A stretch of DNA of 64,000 nucleotides from Dyella jiangningensis (lineage in GTDB: Bacteria > Pseudomonadota > Gammaproteobacteria > Xanthomonadales > Rhodanobacteraceae), in contig NZ_NFZS01000004.1 of assembly GCF_003264855.1 (NCBI RefSeq), positions 310,001 to 374,000 on the forward strand, in the 5' to 3' direction. Position numbers and translations under genes: made by a program. This document shows, piece by piece, positions 47,188 to 55,473 of the stretch (position 1 is its first letter; every line of letters begins with the position of its first letter). The notes below the pieces were generated by a model. It saw nothing but the letters and a program-made list of their open reading frames with translations. It was not told the DNA's origin and ran no database searches.

Positions 47188-47781
47188 TCAACCGCCGCCG
47201 AGGCGCCCCTTGAGCGTATCGATGACCTTGGCCACCGCCGCCGCGTCGCCCTGCGCGCGCACTTCGCTCGCCTTCTCGCCGCTGCTGCTGATGGTCAGCT
47301 GGACCGGCTTAGGCGCAGCGCCCGGGGCATCAGCCGACTGCTTGGACTTGCCGTTGAACATGCTGCTGAAGAAGCCCTTCTTGCCACCGGTCTCGTCCGA
47401 CGCCATCACGCTCAGCGAATAGGTGTGCGCATCGTCGTCGTGCGCGACCACCTGGCCGATGTCACCCTTTTCCAGCGTCTGGGCCACTCGGCGATAGGTG
47501 TTCTCGACGGTGTCGTTCAGCACGAAGCCGTCCGCGATCTGGCTGGCGCCCTGGCCCACGTGGGCAGTGGCACCGTTGGAGGTGGGGTTGTTGGCGCCCT
47601 GCTCCGGAATCACCAGCGCGGCGTTGCTGGACGGCGTGTCCAGGCCCGGCGGAATTTCGAGCGGCGATTCCTGTTTGGCGGTTTCCCAGGCCTTCTGCGA
47701 ACGGAACATGCCGCAGCCGGAGAGCAACAGGGCAGACACGGCCAGCACCGGCAGGGCCACGACGAGCGGGGATTTCTTCAT
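47188..47781 (-). CDS. bamC: BamC-like lipoprotein
   Basis: 197-residue lipoprotein. The signal peptide ends in the lipobox LLSGC (cysteine at residue 23), followed by a flexible segment (ESPLEIPPGLDTPS), a BamC-like feature. The remaining domain resembles one BamC-type repeat, so it is much shorter than E. coli BamC (about 340 residues). The call rests on the position next to dapA, as in E. coli dapA-bamC, and on the lipoprotein form. Role in the BAM outer-membrane protein machinery is therefore probable, not certain. Confidence 0.7.
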   Translation of the reverse strand: MKKSPLVVALPVLAVSALLLSGCGMFRSQKAWETAKQESPLEIPPGLDTPSSNAALVIPEQGANNPTSNGATAHVGQGASQIADGFVLNDTVENTYRRVAQTLEKGDIGQVVAHDDDAHTYSLSVMASDETGGKKGFFSSMFNGKSKQSADAPGAAPKPVQLTISSSGEKASEVRAQGDAAAVAKVIDTLKGRLGGG

Positions 47782-47819
47782 GTAAGCAGATTCCGTAGGA
47801 GTATCAGGTGCCCGAAACT

Positions 47820-48713
47820 TCAGGCCGCATTCGCCAAGGATGCCAGAGCCGCCACCGCTTCGCGAAGTCGCGCACGATCCGGCCCCTCTTCCAGTTCCAC
47901 CAGGGGCAGACGCGGCGCCGCCAACCCCAGCCCGAGCGACGGCAGGCCCGCCTTCACCGCAATCGGATTCGGCGCGCAGTTGAGCGCCTGCACCAGCGGC
48001 TCCAGGACGGCATCGCAACGCTGCGCCTCGAGCCGGTCACCGGCCGTGGCCGCGTCGCACAACATGCGGAACGCACGAGGCGCCAGATTGGCTACCACCG
48101 AGATGGTGCCAGCGCCGCCCGCGAGCATGGCCTTGCAGGCCGTACCGTCATCGCCGGACAGATAGACGAAATCCGGGCGCGCAAGTTCCGCAGAGGCCCG
48201 AATGCGCTCATCGGTCGAAAGGGCCTCCTTGATACCGATGATGGCGGGATGGTCGCGGAGTTGGGCGGTTGTTTCAGGCAGCAGGTCGCAGGCGGTGCGG
48301 GTAGGCACGTTGTACAGCAGTACCGGCAGGCCGCCATGGTCGGCCACTTCCAGGAAATGGCGGCGCAGGCCTTCCTGCGTGGGGCGCACGTAATACGGCG
48401 CCACCACCAGCGCCGCGTCGGCGCCGAGCGACTTGGCGCGACGCGTCAGGGCCACCGTCTTGGCGGTGCCGGCGTCACCGGTACCGGCAATCACCGGAAT
48501 GCGCTGTGCAACGCGCTCCACGGCGAACGCGAGCAGGCGATCGTATTCATCGTGCTCGAGCATGTGCGCCTCACCGGTGGAACCGGCGACGACCACGCCC
48601 TCCGTGCCGGCCGCGATCTGGAAGTCGAGCAGGCGCCCGAATGCCTCCAGATCGAGTGCGCCGTCCGCCGTGAAGGGCGTCACCAGGGCACAGATGCTTC
48701 CGCGAATGTTCAA
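47820..48713 (-). CDS. dapA: 4-hydroxy-tetrahydrodipicolinate synthase
   Basis: 297-residue class I aldolase of the lysine/diaminopimelate pathway, condensing pyruvate with aspartate semialdehyde. The N-terminal SICALVTPFTADGALD, GSTGEAHML, YNVPTRTACDL (tyrosine of the catalytic triad) and IIGIKEAL (Schiff-base lysine) are visible. It is followed by bamC and is divergent from gcvR. An inverted repeat covers its promoter at 48744-48777. Confidence 0.97.
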   Translation of the reverse strand: MNIRGSICALVTPFTADGALDLEAFGRLLDFQIAAGTEGVVVAGSTGEAHMLEHDEYDRLLAFAVERVAQRIPVIAGTGDAGTAKTVALTRRAKSLGADAALVVAPYYVRPTQEGLRRHFLEVADHGGLPVLLYNVPTRTACDLLPETTAQLRDHPAIIGIKEALSTDERIRASAELARPDFVYLSGDDGTACKAMLAGGAGTISVVANLAPRAFRMLCDAATAGDRLEAQRCDAVLEPLVQALNCAPNPIAVKAGLPSLGLGLAAPRLPLVELEEGPDRARLREAVAALASLANAA

Positions 48714-48743
48714 GACCTGCTCCGGACAAAATCCAAGCCCTGC

Positions 48744-48773
48744 ATATTACTTGCGGCTTTACAGGGGCGACAA
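48744..48773 (-). promoter_or_regulatory. Sigma70-type promoter of dapA
   Basis: On the reverse strand TTGTCG (48768-48773), 18 nt and TAATAT (48744-48749), about 30 nt before the dapA start. Both hexamers overlap the arms of the inverted repeat TTACTTG (48747-48753) and CAAGTAA (48771-48777). Confidence 0.5.
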
Positions 48774-48833
48774 GTAAGCTCGGAAGATCGATGTTTACCC
48801 CGCCACGGCGGGGGCTGCCACAGGTGGACCTCC

Positions 48834-49391
48834 TTGAATCGTTCCTCCACGCGCACGGGCAGCGACAACCAGCTGCTGATCCAGACGCTGACCCCTGCCC
48901 CGCGCACGCCGCTGCTCACGCTGGCCAAGCGGATCGCCGAGGCGGGCTGCAACCTGGCCGACGCGCGGGTCGCCACCATCGGCACCGACACGTCGTTGAC
49001 CCTGCTCGCCACGGGCGCGTGGGACGCGGTGGCCAAGCTGGAATCCGCACTGACCAAGCTGGCGCGCGACGAAGATCTGCGCCTGGTGCACTACCGCACC
49101 GGTCCGCGCGAACAGCATTCGCACCTGCTGCCTTATCTGGTGGAAGTGATCTCGGCCGATCGCCCGGGCATCCTCGTGAAGATCATCGATTTCTTCGATC
49201 GGCGCGACATCGTGATCGAGCAGCTCAGTTCGCTGCGTTACCAGGCCATGCAAACGGGCGCGGACATGTTCCAGGCGCAGATCACCATCGGCATTCCCGC
49301 AGCGACGCACATCGCCGGGCTGCGCGACGATTTCCTGGAATTCTGCGACGGGTTGAACCTCGACGCGATCATGGATCCAGTGAAGTTCTGA
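48834..49391 (+). CDS. gcvR: Glycine cleavage system regulator GcvR-like ACT protein
   Basis: 185-residue protein with two ACT domains (about 18-90 and 97-178), the second around YLVEVISADRPGILVKIIDFFDRRDI. In E. coli GcvR binds glycine and GcvA to repress glycine cleavage. The start is a TTG at 48834 (NRSSTRTG follows) with AGGTGG upstream; the frame is open far upstream only as a shadow over dapA. dapA on the other side and bcp downstream match E. coli order. Confidence 0.85.
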   Translation: MNRSSTRTGSDNQLLIQTLTPAPRTPLLTLAKRIAEAGCNLADARVATIGTDTSLTLLATGAWDAVAKLESALTKLARDEDLRLVHYRTGPREQHSHLLPYLVEVISADRPGILVKIIDFFDRRDIVIEQLSSLRYQAMQTGADMFQAQITIGIPAATHIAGLRDDFLEFCDGLNLDAIMDPVKF

Positions 49392-49677
49392 TCCACGCGG
49401 CCGTTGCGCGCGATGCCTTGAAAATCCGTTTTTGCGGGACAGGCATCGGGTTCTTGAGGATGCCCCCTGCCGGCATGCCATGCAAGGGGTTTCATTCGTC
49501 GTCGCACGCGCTAGTCTCTGTCTCCAGGCAGTACCGGAGAGCGCGCATGCAACGAGCGGGTCGAGCAGCACCGATCACAGGTCGCAAGCTTCCCGCCGGC
49601 ACGTCTTTCCTCGCTGCCTGTCTTCCCCTCGATTCCAGCCATGCGTCGAAGCCGGCCCCGGCTTCGCAGGAGAACCC

Positions 49678-50139
49678 ATGCCCGAAGTTGGCAAGAAAGC
49701 CCCCAAACTCAAAGGCCTTACCGGTGATGGCAACGAGCTGAAGCTCGACAGCCTCAAGGGCCAGTGGGTCGTGGTGTACTTCTATCCGAAGGACAGCACG
49801 CCCGGTTGCACCACTGAAGCGAAGGATTTTCGCGATCTGTACCCGAAGTTCCAGAAGCGCCACGCGCAGATCATCGGCGTCTCGCGCGACTCGGTGAAGT
49901 CCCATGCGAATTTCGCCACCAAGCAGGAGCTGCCGTTCCCGCTGGTCTCCGACCCCGACGAAAGCTGGTGCCAGGCCTTCGACGTGATCCACGAGAAGGT
50001 GCTGTATGGAAAACGTCACATGGGTGTCGTACGAAGTACCTTCCTGATCGATCCCGAAGGAAGGCTGGCCCAGGAATGGCGAAACGTGAAAGTCACCGGA
50101 CACGCCCAAGCCGTGCTCGACGCCATCCCCGCCAAGTGA
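49678..50139 (+). CDS. bcp: Thiol peroxidase Bcp (peroxiredoxin Q)
   Basis: 153-residue peroxiredoxin reducing hydrogen peroxide and organic hydroperoxides. The peroxidatic cysteine is Cys44 in STPGCTTEAKDF. The second cysteine common five residues later in E. coli Bcp is absent; Cys98 (ESWCQAF) is the only other one, so the resolving mechanism may differ. AGGAGA precedes the ATG. It follows gcvR with a 286-bp gap in which I find no clear feature. Confidence 0.93.
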   Translation: MPEVGKKAPKLKGLTGDGNELKLDSLKGQWVVVYFYPKDSTPGCTTEAKDFRDLYPKFQKRHAQIIGVSRDSVKSHANFATKQELPFPLVSDPDESWCQAFDVIHEKVLYGKRHMGVVRSTFLIDPEGRLAQEWRNVKVTGHAQAVLDAIPAK

Positions 50140-50287
50140 TCGACGACCTAGCCTCCCGCCGCGTTTTCCATCGCCCACGGCGATCGGGAAACGCCGCGCA
50201 CGGCACACCGGCCGGAACGGCCGGCTTCCCGCGGTGCACCCCGCGCCGCGGTTCCTTCACCTCGCACGCCCAAGAGGTTCCTTCCGT

Positions 50288-51667
50288 ATGACCGGAAGCA
50301 AGCGCATCTACGCTCTCGACACCAACGTCCTGCTGCACGATCCGACCTCGCTGTTCCGCTTCGAGGAACACGACATCTTCATACCCATGACAGTGCTGGA
50401 GGAACTGGACGAAAAGAAGAAAGGCGCTTCGGAAGTCTCGCGCAACGGCCGCCAGGTCAGTCGTTTCCTCAACGAGTTGATCGTACGCGGCAACGGCCAC
50501 GGCATCAGCAACGGGCTTGAGCTGATCAGTCCCGAAGGCGTCAACCTCAAGCGCGGCAAGGGCGTGGGCCGGCTGTACTTCCAGCAGCGCACGACCAACG
50601 GCCACGGCAAGGCGGACAACCTGATCCTGTCGGCGGTGATCGAGCTGCGCGACCAGAATCCGGAACGTTCGGTGGTGCTGGTCACCAAGGACATCAACCT
50701 GCGCATCAAGGCCAAGATCTACGGTATCGATGCGGAGGATTACGAGAACGATCGCGCGCTCGACGATTTCACCCTGCTCTACACGGGCTCGTCCGAACTC
50801 AGCGAAGACTTCTGGGACCACCACCCGGAGGTACAGTCGTGGAACGAGCGCGGCCGCACCTTCTACAAACTCGACCGCCGCGAAGACGAAGACTGGTATC
50901 CCAACCAGTGCCTGTTTCTGCCCGGCGACAACAGCGTGGAACTGCGCGTGCTGCACGTGGACGACAGCAAGGCCACGCTGGTGTTGCTGGACGACCACAG
51001 CCACGCGAACCACGCCGTATGGGGCATCGCCGCACGCAATCGCGAGCAGAATTTCGCGCTCAACGTGCTGATGGATCCGGACGTCGACTTCGTCACCCTG
51101 CTCGGCACCGCCGGCACCGGCAAGACGCTGCTGGCGCTCGCCGCCGGCCTCGCGCAAGTGATGGACCAGCAGCGTTATCGCGAGATCATCATGACGCGCG
51201 CGACCGTGCCGGTCGGCGAGGACATCGGCTTCCTGCCAGGCACCGAAGAAGAGAAGATGACGCCGTGGATGGGCGCACTCACCGACAACCTCGAAGTGCT
51301 CGCCAATCCCGAGGAAGGCGGCAGCTGGGGACGCCAGGCCACCAACGACCTGCTCGCTTCGCGCATCAAGATCCGCTCGCTCAACTTCATGCGGGGACGC
51401 ACCTTCCTCTCGCGCTACCTGATCATCGACGAAGCGCAGAACCTCACGCCCAAGCAGATGAAGACGCTGATCACCCGCGCGGGCCCCGGCACCAAGATCG
51501 TGTGCCTGGGCAACGTGGAGCAGATCGACACGCCGTATCTCACGGAAACGACGTCGGGCCTGACGTACGCGGTGGATCGCTTCAAGCACTGGGAGCACTC
51601 GGCGCACATCACGCTGCGTCGCGGTGAGCGTTCGCGCCTGGCGGATTTCGCGTCGGAGGCCTTGTAG
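50288..51667 (+). CDS. PIN-PhoH family ATPase/ribonuclease
   Basis: 459-residue protein with an N-terminal PIN nuclease domain (YALDTNVLLHDP, about residues 7-18, carrying acidic active-site residues) and a C-terminal PhoH-type P-loop ATPase with GTAGTGKTLLALAAGL and YLIIDEAQNL. PIN-PhoH proteins act as RNA helicase-ribonucleases in other bacteria; the pairing in this organism is by homology. The ATG at 50288 is chosen because it starts MTGSKRIYALDTN; GAGG lies about 12 nt upstream. Follows bcp. Confidence 0.9.
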   Translation: MTGSKRIYALDTNVLLHDPTSLFRFEEHDIFIPMTVLEELDEKKKGASEVSRNGRQVSRFLNELIVRGNGHGISNGLELISPEGVNLKRGKGVGRLYFQQRTTNGHGKADNLILSAVIELRDQNPERSVVLVTKDINLRIKAKIYGIDAEDYENDRALDDFTLLYTGSSELSEDFWDHHPEVQSWNERGRTFYKLDRREDEDWYPNQCLFLPGDNSVELRVLHVDDSKATLVLLDDHSHANHAVWGIAARNREQNFALNVLMDPDVDFVTLLGTAGTGKTLLALAAGLAQVMDQQRYREIIMTRATVPVGEDIGFLPGTEEEKMTPWMGALTDNLEVLANPEEGGSWGRQATNDLLASRIKIRSLNFMRGRTFLSRYLIIDEAQNLTPKQMKTLITRAGPGTKIVCLGNVEQIDTPYLTETTSGLTYAVDRFKHWEHSAHITLRRGERSRLADFASEAL

Positions 51668-51716
51668 GGCCTATTCGATGTAGCTGTACGAGCCGACACC
51701 CAAAGGAGACAGCGCC

Positions 51717-52010
51717 ATGGATTGGCGACGGCCTTGCGTATACATCTTGGCGAGCGGTCGCAATGGCACGCTCTACGTCGGTGTCACCAGCGATCTGGTC
51801 AAGCGTGTCTGGCAGCACCGTAACGAGGTGACCAAGGGCTTCACCTCGCAGCATCACGTCTACAACCTCGTATGGTATGAGCTGCATGAGACCATGGAAT
51901 CAGCCATCCTCCGCGAAAAGCGACTCAAGGACTGGAAGCGAGTTTGGAAGTTGCGGCTGATTGAAGGTGAAAATCCCGAATGGGTCGACCTTTACCCAAC
52001 GCTCACGTAA
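51717..52010 (+). CDS. Small GIY-YIG nuclease-family protein
   Basis: 97-residue stand-alone GIY-YIG domain. The signature is VYILASGRNGTLYVGVTSDLVKR, where VYI and YVG match the GIY and YIG elements and Arg follows in VKRVWQH. The expected catalytic glutamate lies in AILREKRLKDW. AAAGGAG precedes the ATG. No target or partner is known; such small proteins are related to UPF0213/SLX1-like nucleases. Its TAA stop is part of the left arm of a 33-bp perfect inverted repeat (52006-52096), so gene and repeat are physically joined. Confidence 0.88.
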   Translation: MDWRRPCVYILASGRNGTLYVGVTSDLVKRVWQHRNEVTKGFTSQHHVYNLVWYELHETMESAILREKRLKDWKRVWKLRLIEGENPEWVDLYPTLT

Positions 52011-52096
52011 CTGGATTCCGGCCTGCGCCGGAATGACGATCAAGAGCAAGGCTTCGTACTTGCCGTCATTCCGGCGCAGGCCGGAATCCAGTTACG
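52006..52096. repeat. Family-B palindromic element at the GIY-YIG gene end
   Basis: Perfect 33-bp inverted repeat: left arm 52006-52038, right arm 52064-52096, spacer 25 nt. Each arm has its own hairpin (TTCCGGC, 4 nt, GCCGGAA). The left arm includes the GIY-YIG stop codon. Structure is that of a REP/BIME-like pair. Confidence 0.92.
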
Positions 52097-52147
52097 ACAG
52101 AGGCTGGTATTACGATAAGCCGCCACCGCCTTTGAACCGACGGAATC

Positions 52148-52933
52148 ATGCCCCCCGCCACGCCCCCCATCGCCCTCACTATCGCCGGCTCCGATTCCGG
52201 AGGTGGTGCAGGCATCCAGGCCGACCTCAAGACCTTCCATGCGCGAGAAGTGCATGGACTGTCGGTGATCGCGGCGATCACTTCGCAAAACACCCGCGGC
52301 GTCACCGCGGTGCACACGGTGCCGCTGAAACACATCCGCAGCCAGATCGACGCGGTGTTCGATGACTTTCCCATCGGCGCGGTGAAGACCGGCATGCTCG
52401 GCAGCGCCTCCGTCACCCGACTGGTCGCAAAAGAGATGAGCACGCGCCAGCCGGCCTGGCTGGTGGTGGATCCGGTGATGATTTCCACCAGCGGCGCGCG
52501 CCTGCTCGATGAGGACGCCGTGGAAGCGATGGTCGAAGAGCTGATTCCGCTCGCGGATATCCTCACGCCCAACCTGCCCGAGGCCGAAGCCCTGCTCGGG
52601 CGCAAGCTGCGCAGCCCCAAGGATTACGACAAGGCCGGCGAGCTGCTGCTCGAACTCGGCGCGACGGCCGTGCTGCTCAAGGGTGGCCACGCCAGCGAAC
52701 GGGAAGTGGTGGATCGTTACTACGACGCCAAGGGCACCATGGAATTGCGCCACCCGCGCCTGGCGATCGAAGGCCACGGCACGGGCTGCACCCTGGCCTC
52801 CGCCATCGCCGCGGAGCTGGCAAGGGGACACGCGCCACGCTCCGCCGTGCGGCGTGCCGTGGGCTATGTCCATCGCGCACTGGCTCGCAGCTACCGTCCG
52901 GGCGGCGGGCCCGTGCATGTACTTGGGCATTGA
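52148..52933 (+). CDS. thiD: Hydroxymethylpyrimidine/phosphomethylpyrimidine kinase
   Basis: 261-residue ribokinase-fold kinase of thiamine synthesis, phosphorylating HMP and HMP-P. The signature SDSGGGAGIQADLKTF and the C-terminal GTGCTLASAIAAELARG (anion hole and catalytic aspartate region; here GHGTGCT) are present. Normal length. It is 52 bp after the family-B repeat. Confidence 0.95.
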   Translation: MPPATPPIALTIAGSDSGGGAGIQADLKTFHAREVHGLSVIAAITSQNTRGVTAVHTVPLKHIRSQIDAVFDDFPIGAVKTGMLGSASVTRLVAKEMSTRQPAWLVVDPVMISTSGARLLDEDAVEAMVEELIPLADILTPNLPEAEALLGRKLRSPKDYDKAGELLLELGATAVLLKGGHASEREVVDRYYDAKGTMELRHPRLAIEGHGTGCTLASAIAAELARGHAPRSAVRRAVGYVHRALARSYRPGGGPVHVLGH

Positions 52934-53015
52934 GCCCCGACTGAACCGTAGCTCAGGGCTCACGGCTGGCCTGGCGTTACACTAGGCACTTCGACCCTTG
53001 GCTGCGCCTTCGTCC

Positions 53016-53960
53016 ATGATCCTCGCCCCGCGCCTCGTCCTGCTGATCCTGCTGCTGTTCTTCGTGCTCTGCGTGCTGCTCGTGCACCTGCGCGGGCGCG
53101 CCAAGCTGCGCTTCGACCGCCAACTGGTGGATCACTCGGCGGTGTTCGCGCCGTACAACCTGTTGATGTACGCGTTCTCGGCAGTGCCGGCCACGCCCAT
53201 CCTCGATCGCCGCGGCTTCCCGCAGCTCGACCTGCTGCAGGCGAACTGGCAGGCCATCCGCGAAGAAGCCTTGCACCTGTTCGACGAGGGCTACATCCGC
53301 GCGGCGGAGAAGCACAACGACGCCAGCTTCAACAGTTTCTTCAAGCAGGGCTGGAAGCGCTTTTACCTGAAGTGGTACGGCGAGCCGCTGTCGTCCGCCG
53401 AGGCGCTTTGCCCCAAGACGGTGGAGCTGCTCAACGCGATTCCCAGCGTGAAGGCGGCGATGTTCGCGTTGCTGCCGCCGGGCAGCAAGCTCAACCCGCA
53501 CCGTGACCCATTCGCCGGTTCGCTGCGCTACCACCTTGGCCTGATCACGCCGAACTCCGATGACTGCCGCATCTTCGTCGACGGCGAGATCCACAGCTGG
53601 GGCGACGGCAAGGACGTGGTGTTTGATGAAACCTACGTGCACTGGGCGGAAAACCGTACCGACCAGACCCGCGTGATCCTGTTCGCCGACGTGGAGCGCC
53701 CGCTGCGCACGCGCTTCATGAACGCGATCAACCACCGCGTCGGCGCCTTCATGGGCAAGATCACCGCCTCGCCCAACACCGAGTCGCCGGAAGAGAAGAC
53801 CGGTTTCGTGAATCGCATGTTCGCGCTCAACCAGCGCAGCCGCGAGCGCAACCGCGCCTTCAAGAAGAAGCATCCGAAGCTGTTCCGCGTGGCCAAGTAC
53901 ATCGGCATGTTGCTGCTGATCTGGCTGATCTTCCTGGCGCCCTGGCCGCTGGTGCGCTGA
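53016..53960 (+). CDS. lpxO: LpxO-like aspartyl/asparaginyl beta-hydroxylase, membrane-anchored
   Basis: 314-residue protein with an N-terminal membrane helix (ILAPRLVLLILLLFFVLCVLLV) and a C-terminal one (LFRVAKYIGMLLLIWLIFLAPW). The central Asp/Asn beta-hydroxylase domain has the iron ligands in NPHRDPFAGSLRYHLG and the later histidine in DETYVHWAENRTDQTR. Members such as LpxO hydroxylate lipid A acyl chains. The LpxO assignment is likely, with the substrate unproven. The ATG at 53016 is preferred; an alternative TTG is 18 nt upstream. Its stop lies 1 nt before the ECF promoter. Confidence 0.82.
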   Translation: MILAPRLVLLILLLFFVLCVLLVHLRGRAKLRFDRQLVDHSAVFAPYNLLMYAFSAVPATPILDRRGFPQLDLLQANWQAIREEALHLFDEGYIRAAEKHNDASFNSFFKQGWKRFYLKWYGEPLSSAEALCPKTVELLNAIPSVKAAMFALLPPGSKLNPHRDPFAGSLRYHLGLITPNSDDCRIFVDGEIHSWGDGKDVVFDETYVHWAENRTDQTRVILFADVERPLRTRFMNAINHRVGAFMGKITASPNTESPEEKTGFVNRMFALNQRSRERNRAFKKKHPKLFRVAKYIGMLLLIWLIFLAPWPLVR

Positions 53961-53961
53961 C

Positions 53962-53988
53962 GGTCACGAATCGCCACACTCGCGCGTC
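53962..53988 (+). promoter_or_regulatory. ECF41-type promoter of the sigma factor gene
   Basis: GGTCACG (53962-53968), exactly 16 nt and CGTC (53985-53988). This matches the ECF41 group motif TGTCACA-N16-CGTC (as I recall it) at five of seven -35 bases and all four -10 bases. It is 29 nt before the sigma ATG, and supports autoregulation. Confidence 0.65.
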
Positions 53989-54017
53989 CTTGAGTGGAGT
54001 CTCCCGAGGAACCCTCC

Positions 54018-54917
54018 ATGGACCATGCCACCGCTCTATTCCAGCAACACCGGCCCCGCCTGCTGGGGCTGGCTTATCGCATGCTCGGCACGCAGGCCGA
54101 CGCCGAAGACGTGCTGCACGATGCCTGGCTGCGGTGGCACCAGCAGGATACGGAGACACTCGACGATGCCGAGGCCTGGCTGGTGACGGTCACCACGCGC
54201 ATCGCGCTCGATCGCCTGCGTCGGGCGAAGACCGAGCGCGAGCACTACACAGGCCCCTGGCTGCCGGAACCGCTGATCGAAGACGTCGACCAGCCCGAAG
54301 CAGCGCTGGAGCGCGTGGAGAGCCTGAATCTTTCCTTCCTTGCCCTGCTCGAACGCCTCAGCCCGGAAGAACGCGCGGCATTCCTGCTCGTGCAGGTGTT
54401 CGATTACAGCCATGCCGAGGCGGCGCGCATGCTCGAGATCGCTGAAGACGCCTGTCGGCAGCGCGTGCATCGCGCCCGCCAGCGCCTGCGCGAGGGGCGC
54501 CCCCGTTTCACGCATGCGCCGGACGTACAGCGGCGTCTCCTGGAGAAGTTCCGCGACGCGCTGGAGCAGGCCAACGTGCCGGCGCTGCAGGCGCTGTTCG
54601 CGGCGGATGCCGTCCATCTCGCCGACGGCGGCGGCAAGGCCACGGCCACACTGCGCCCGCTGCATGGCGGCGATCGCCTGGTGCGTCTGTATTCGATCAT
54701 CGCGCAGCGCTACCGCGATTTGCCCATCGTGCATCGCCTGCAGTGGATCAACGGGGCCCCTGCCCTGCTCACCTGGGTAGATGCCACGCTGGCGACGGTG
54801 GCATGGATCGAAACCGACGGCGAACGCATCACCAGCATCCACTCGCTGCGCAACCCCGAAAAACTCGCCCGCCTGGAAGCCGTCACGAATCCGCCGGCTG
54901 GTACGTCCTTGTCATGA
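54018..54917 (+). CDS. ECF41-type RNA polymerase sigma factor (SigJ-like)
   Basis: 299-residue ECF sigma factor. Region 2 (LFQQHRPRLLGLAYRMLGTQADAEDVLHDAWLRW) and region 4 (ERAAFLLVQVFDYSHAEAARMLEI) are followed by a SnoaL-like C-terminal extension holding the ECF41-type DGGGK motif (in HLADGGGKATATL). In ECF41 factors this extension controls activity, in place of an anti-sigma factor. The ATG at 54018 has GAGGA; a GTG eight codons upstream lies in the transcription start region. It is followed by its CMD partner gene, the usual ECF41 context. Confidence 0.88.
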   Translation: MDHATALFQQHRPRLLGLAYRMLGTQADAEDVLHDAWLRWHQQDTETLDDAEAWLVTVTTRIALDRLRRAKTEREHYTGPWLPEPLIEDVDQPEAALERVESLNLSFLALLERLSPEERAAFLLVQVFDYSHAEAARMLEIAEDACRQRVHRARQRLREGRPRFTHAPDVQRRLLEKFRDALEQANVPALQALFAADAVHLADGGGKATATLRPLHGGDRLVRLYSIIAQRYRDLPIVHRLQWINGAPALLTWVDATLATVAWIETDGERITSIHSLRNPEKLARLEAVTNPPAGTSLS

Positions 54918-54934
54918 GCGGCCAATGTGGCCGC
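54918..54934 (+). repeat. Hairpin between the sigma and CMD genes
   Basis: GCGGCC, 5 nt, GGCCGC directly after the sigma stop codon (54915-54917). It may tune relative expression of the two genes. Confidence 0.5.
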
Positions 54935-54951
54935 ATTCCAAGGAGTCCGCC

Positions 54952-55419
54952 ATGTCCAAGCGCTTTTCCATCATGAAGTATCCCCAAGCCCTCAAGCCGC
55001 TGCTCGACTACGGTGTGGCATTGCATCAGTGCGGCCTGGAGGCCTCTCTGGTCGAACTCGTGCAGATGCGCGTGTCGCAAATCAACGGCTGCGCGTATTG
55101 CCTGGACATGCACAGCAAGGACGCACGTGCAGCTGGCGAGACCGAGCAGCGCCTCTACATGCTTGCCGGCTGGCGCGAAGCGTCCTCGATCTACAGCGAG
55201 CGCGAATGCGCGGCCTTTGCGTGGGCCGAAGCAGTGACGCGCCTCGACGCAAACGGCATACCCGACGAGGTTTACCAGCGCGCCCTCGCCGCCTTCAGCG
55301 AAGAAGAACTGCTGAACCTCACGCTGGGGGTCAATCTGATCAACACATGGAACCGCATCAACGTGTCCTTCCAGACACCGGGCGGCAGCTATCGCCCGGC
55401 GGTAAGGCACGCAGCCTGA
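54952..55419 (+). CDS. Carboxymuconolactone decarboxylase (AhpD-like) protein
   Basis: 155-residue CMD/AhpD-family protein. The CxxC motif is CAYC in QINGCAYCLDMHSKDAR, with the histidine three residues on; these are the AhpD-type redox residues, so a peroxide-related function is more likely than true carboxymuconolactone decarboxylation. CMD genes beside ECF41 sigma factors are the usual targets of that sigma group. AAGGAG precedes the ATG. A bidirectional terminator follows. Confidence 0.88.
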   Translation: MSKRFSIMKYPQALKPLLDYGVALHQCGLEASLVELVQMRVSQINGCAYCLDMHSKDARAAGETEQRLYMLAGWREASSIYSERECAAFAWAEAVTRLDANGIPDEVYQRALAAFSEEELLNLTLGVNLINTWNRINVSFQTPGGSYRPAVRHAA

Positions 55420-55423
55420 AGCA

Positions 55424-55454
55424 TAAAAAAAGCCCCTCGAACGAGGGGCTTTTT
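55424..55454. terminator. Bidirectional terminator between CMD and icd
   Basis: A-rich flank, AGCCCCTCG, 3-nt loop, CGAGGGGCT, TTTTT. It separates the convergent CMD and isocitrate dehydrogenase genes and can serve both. Confidence 0.88.
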
Positions 55455-55473
55455 CATCCTGCCGGATCAGCGG

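Noticed and set aside
47808-48833. Long N-terminal extension of the gcvR frame across dapA
   Set aside because: Runs antisense through dapA and contains no family signal; the real start is the TTG at 48834.
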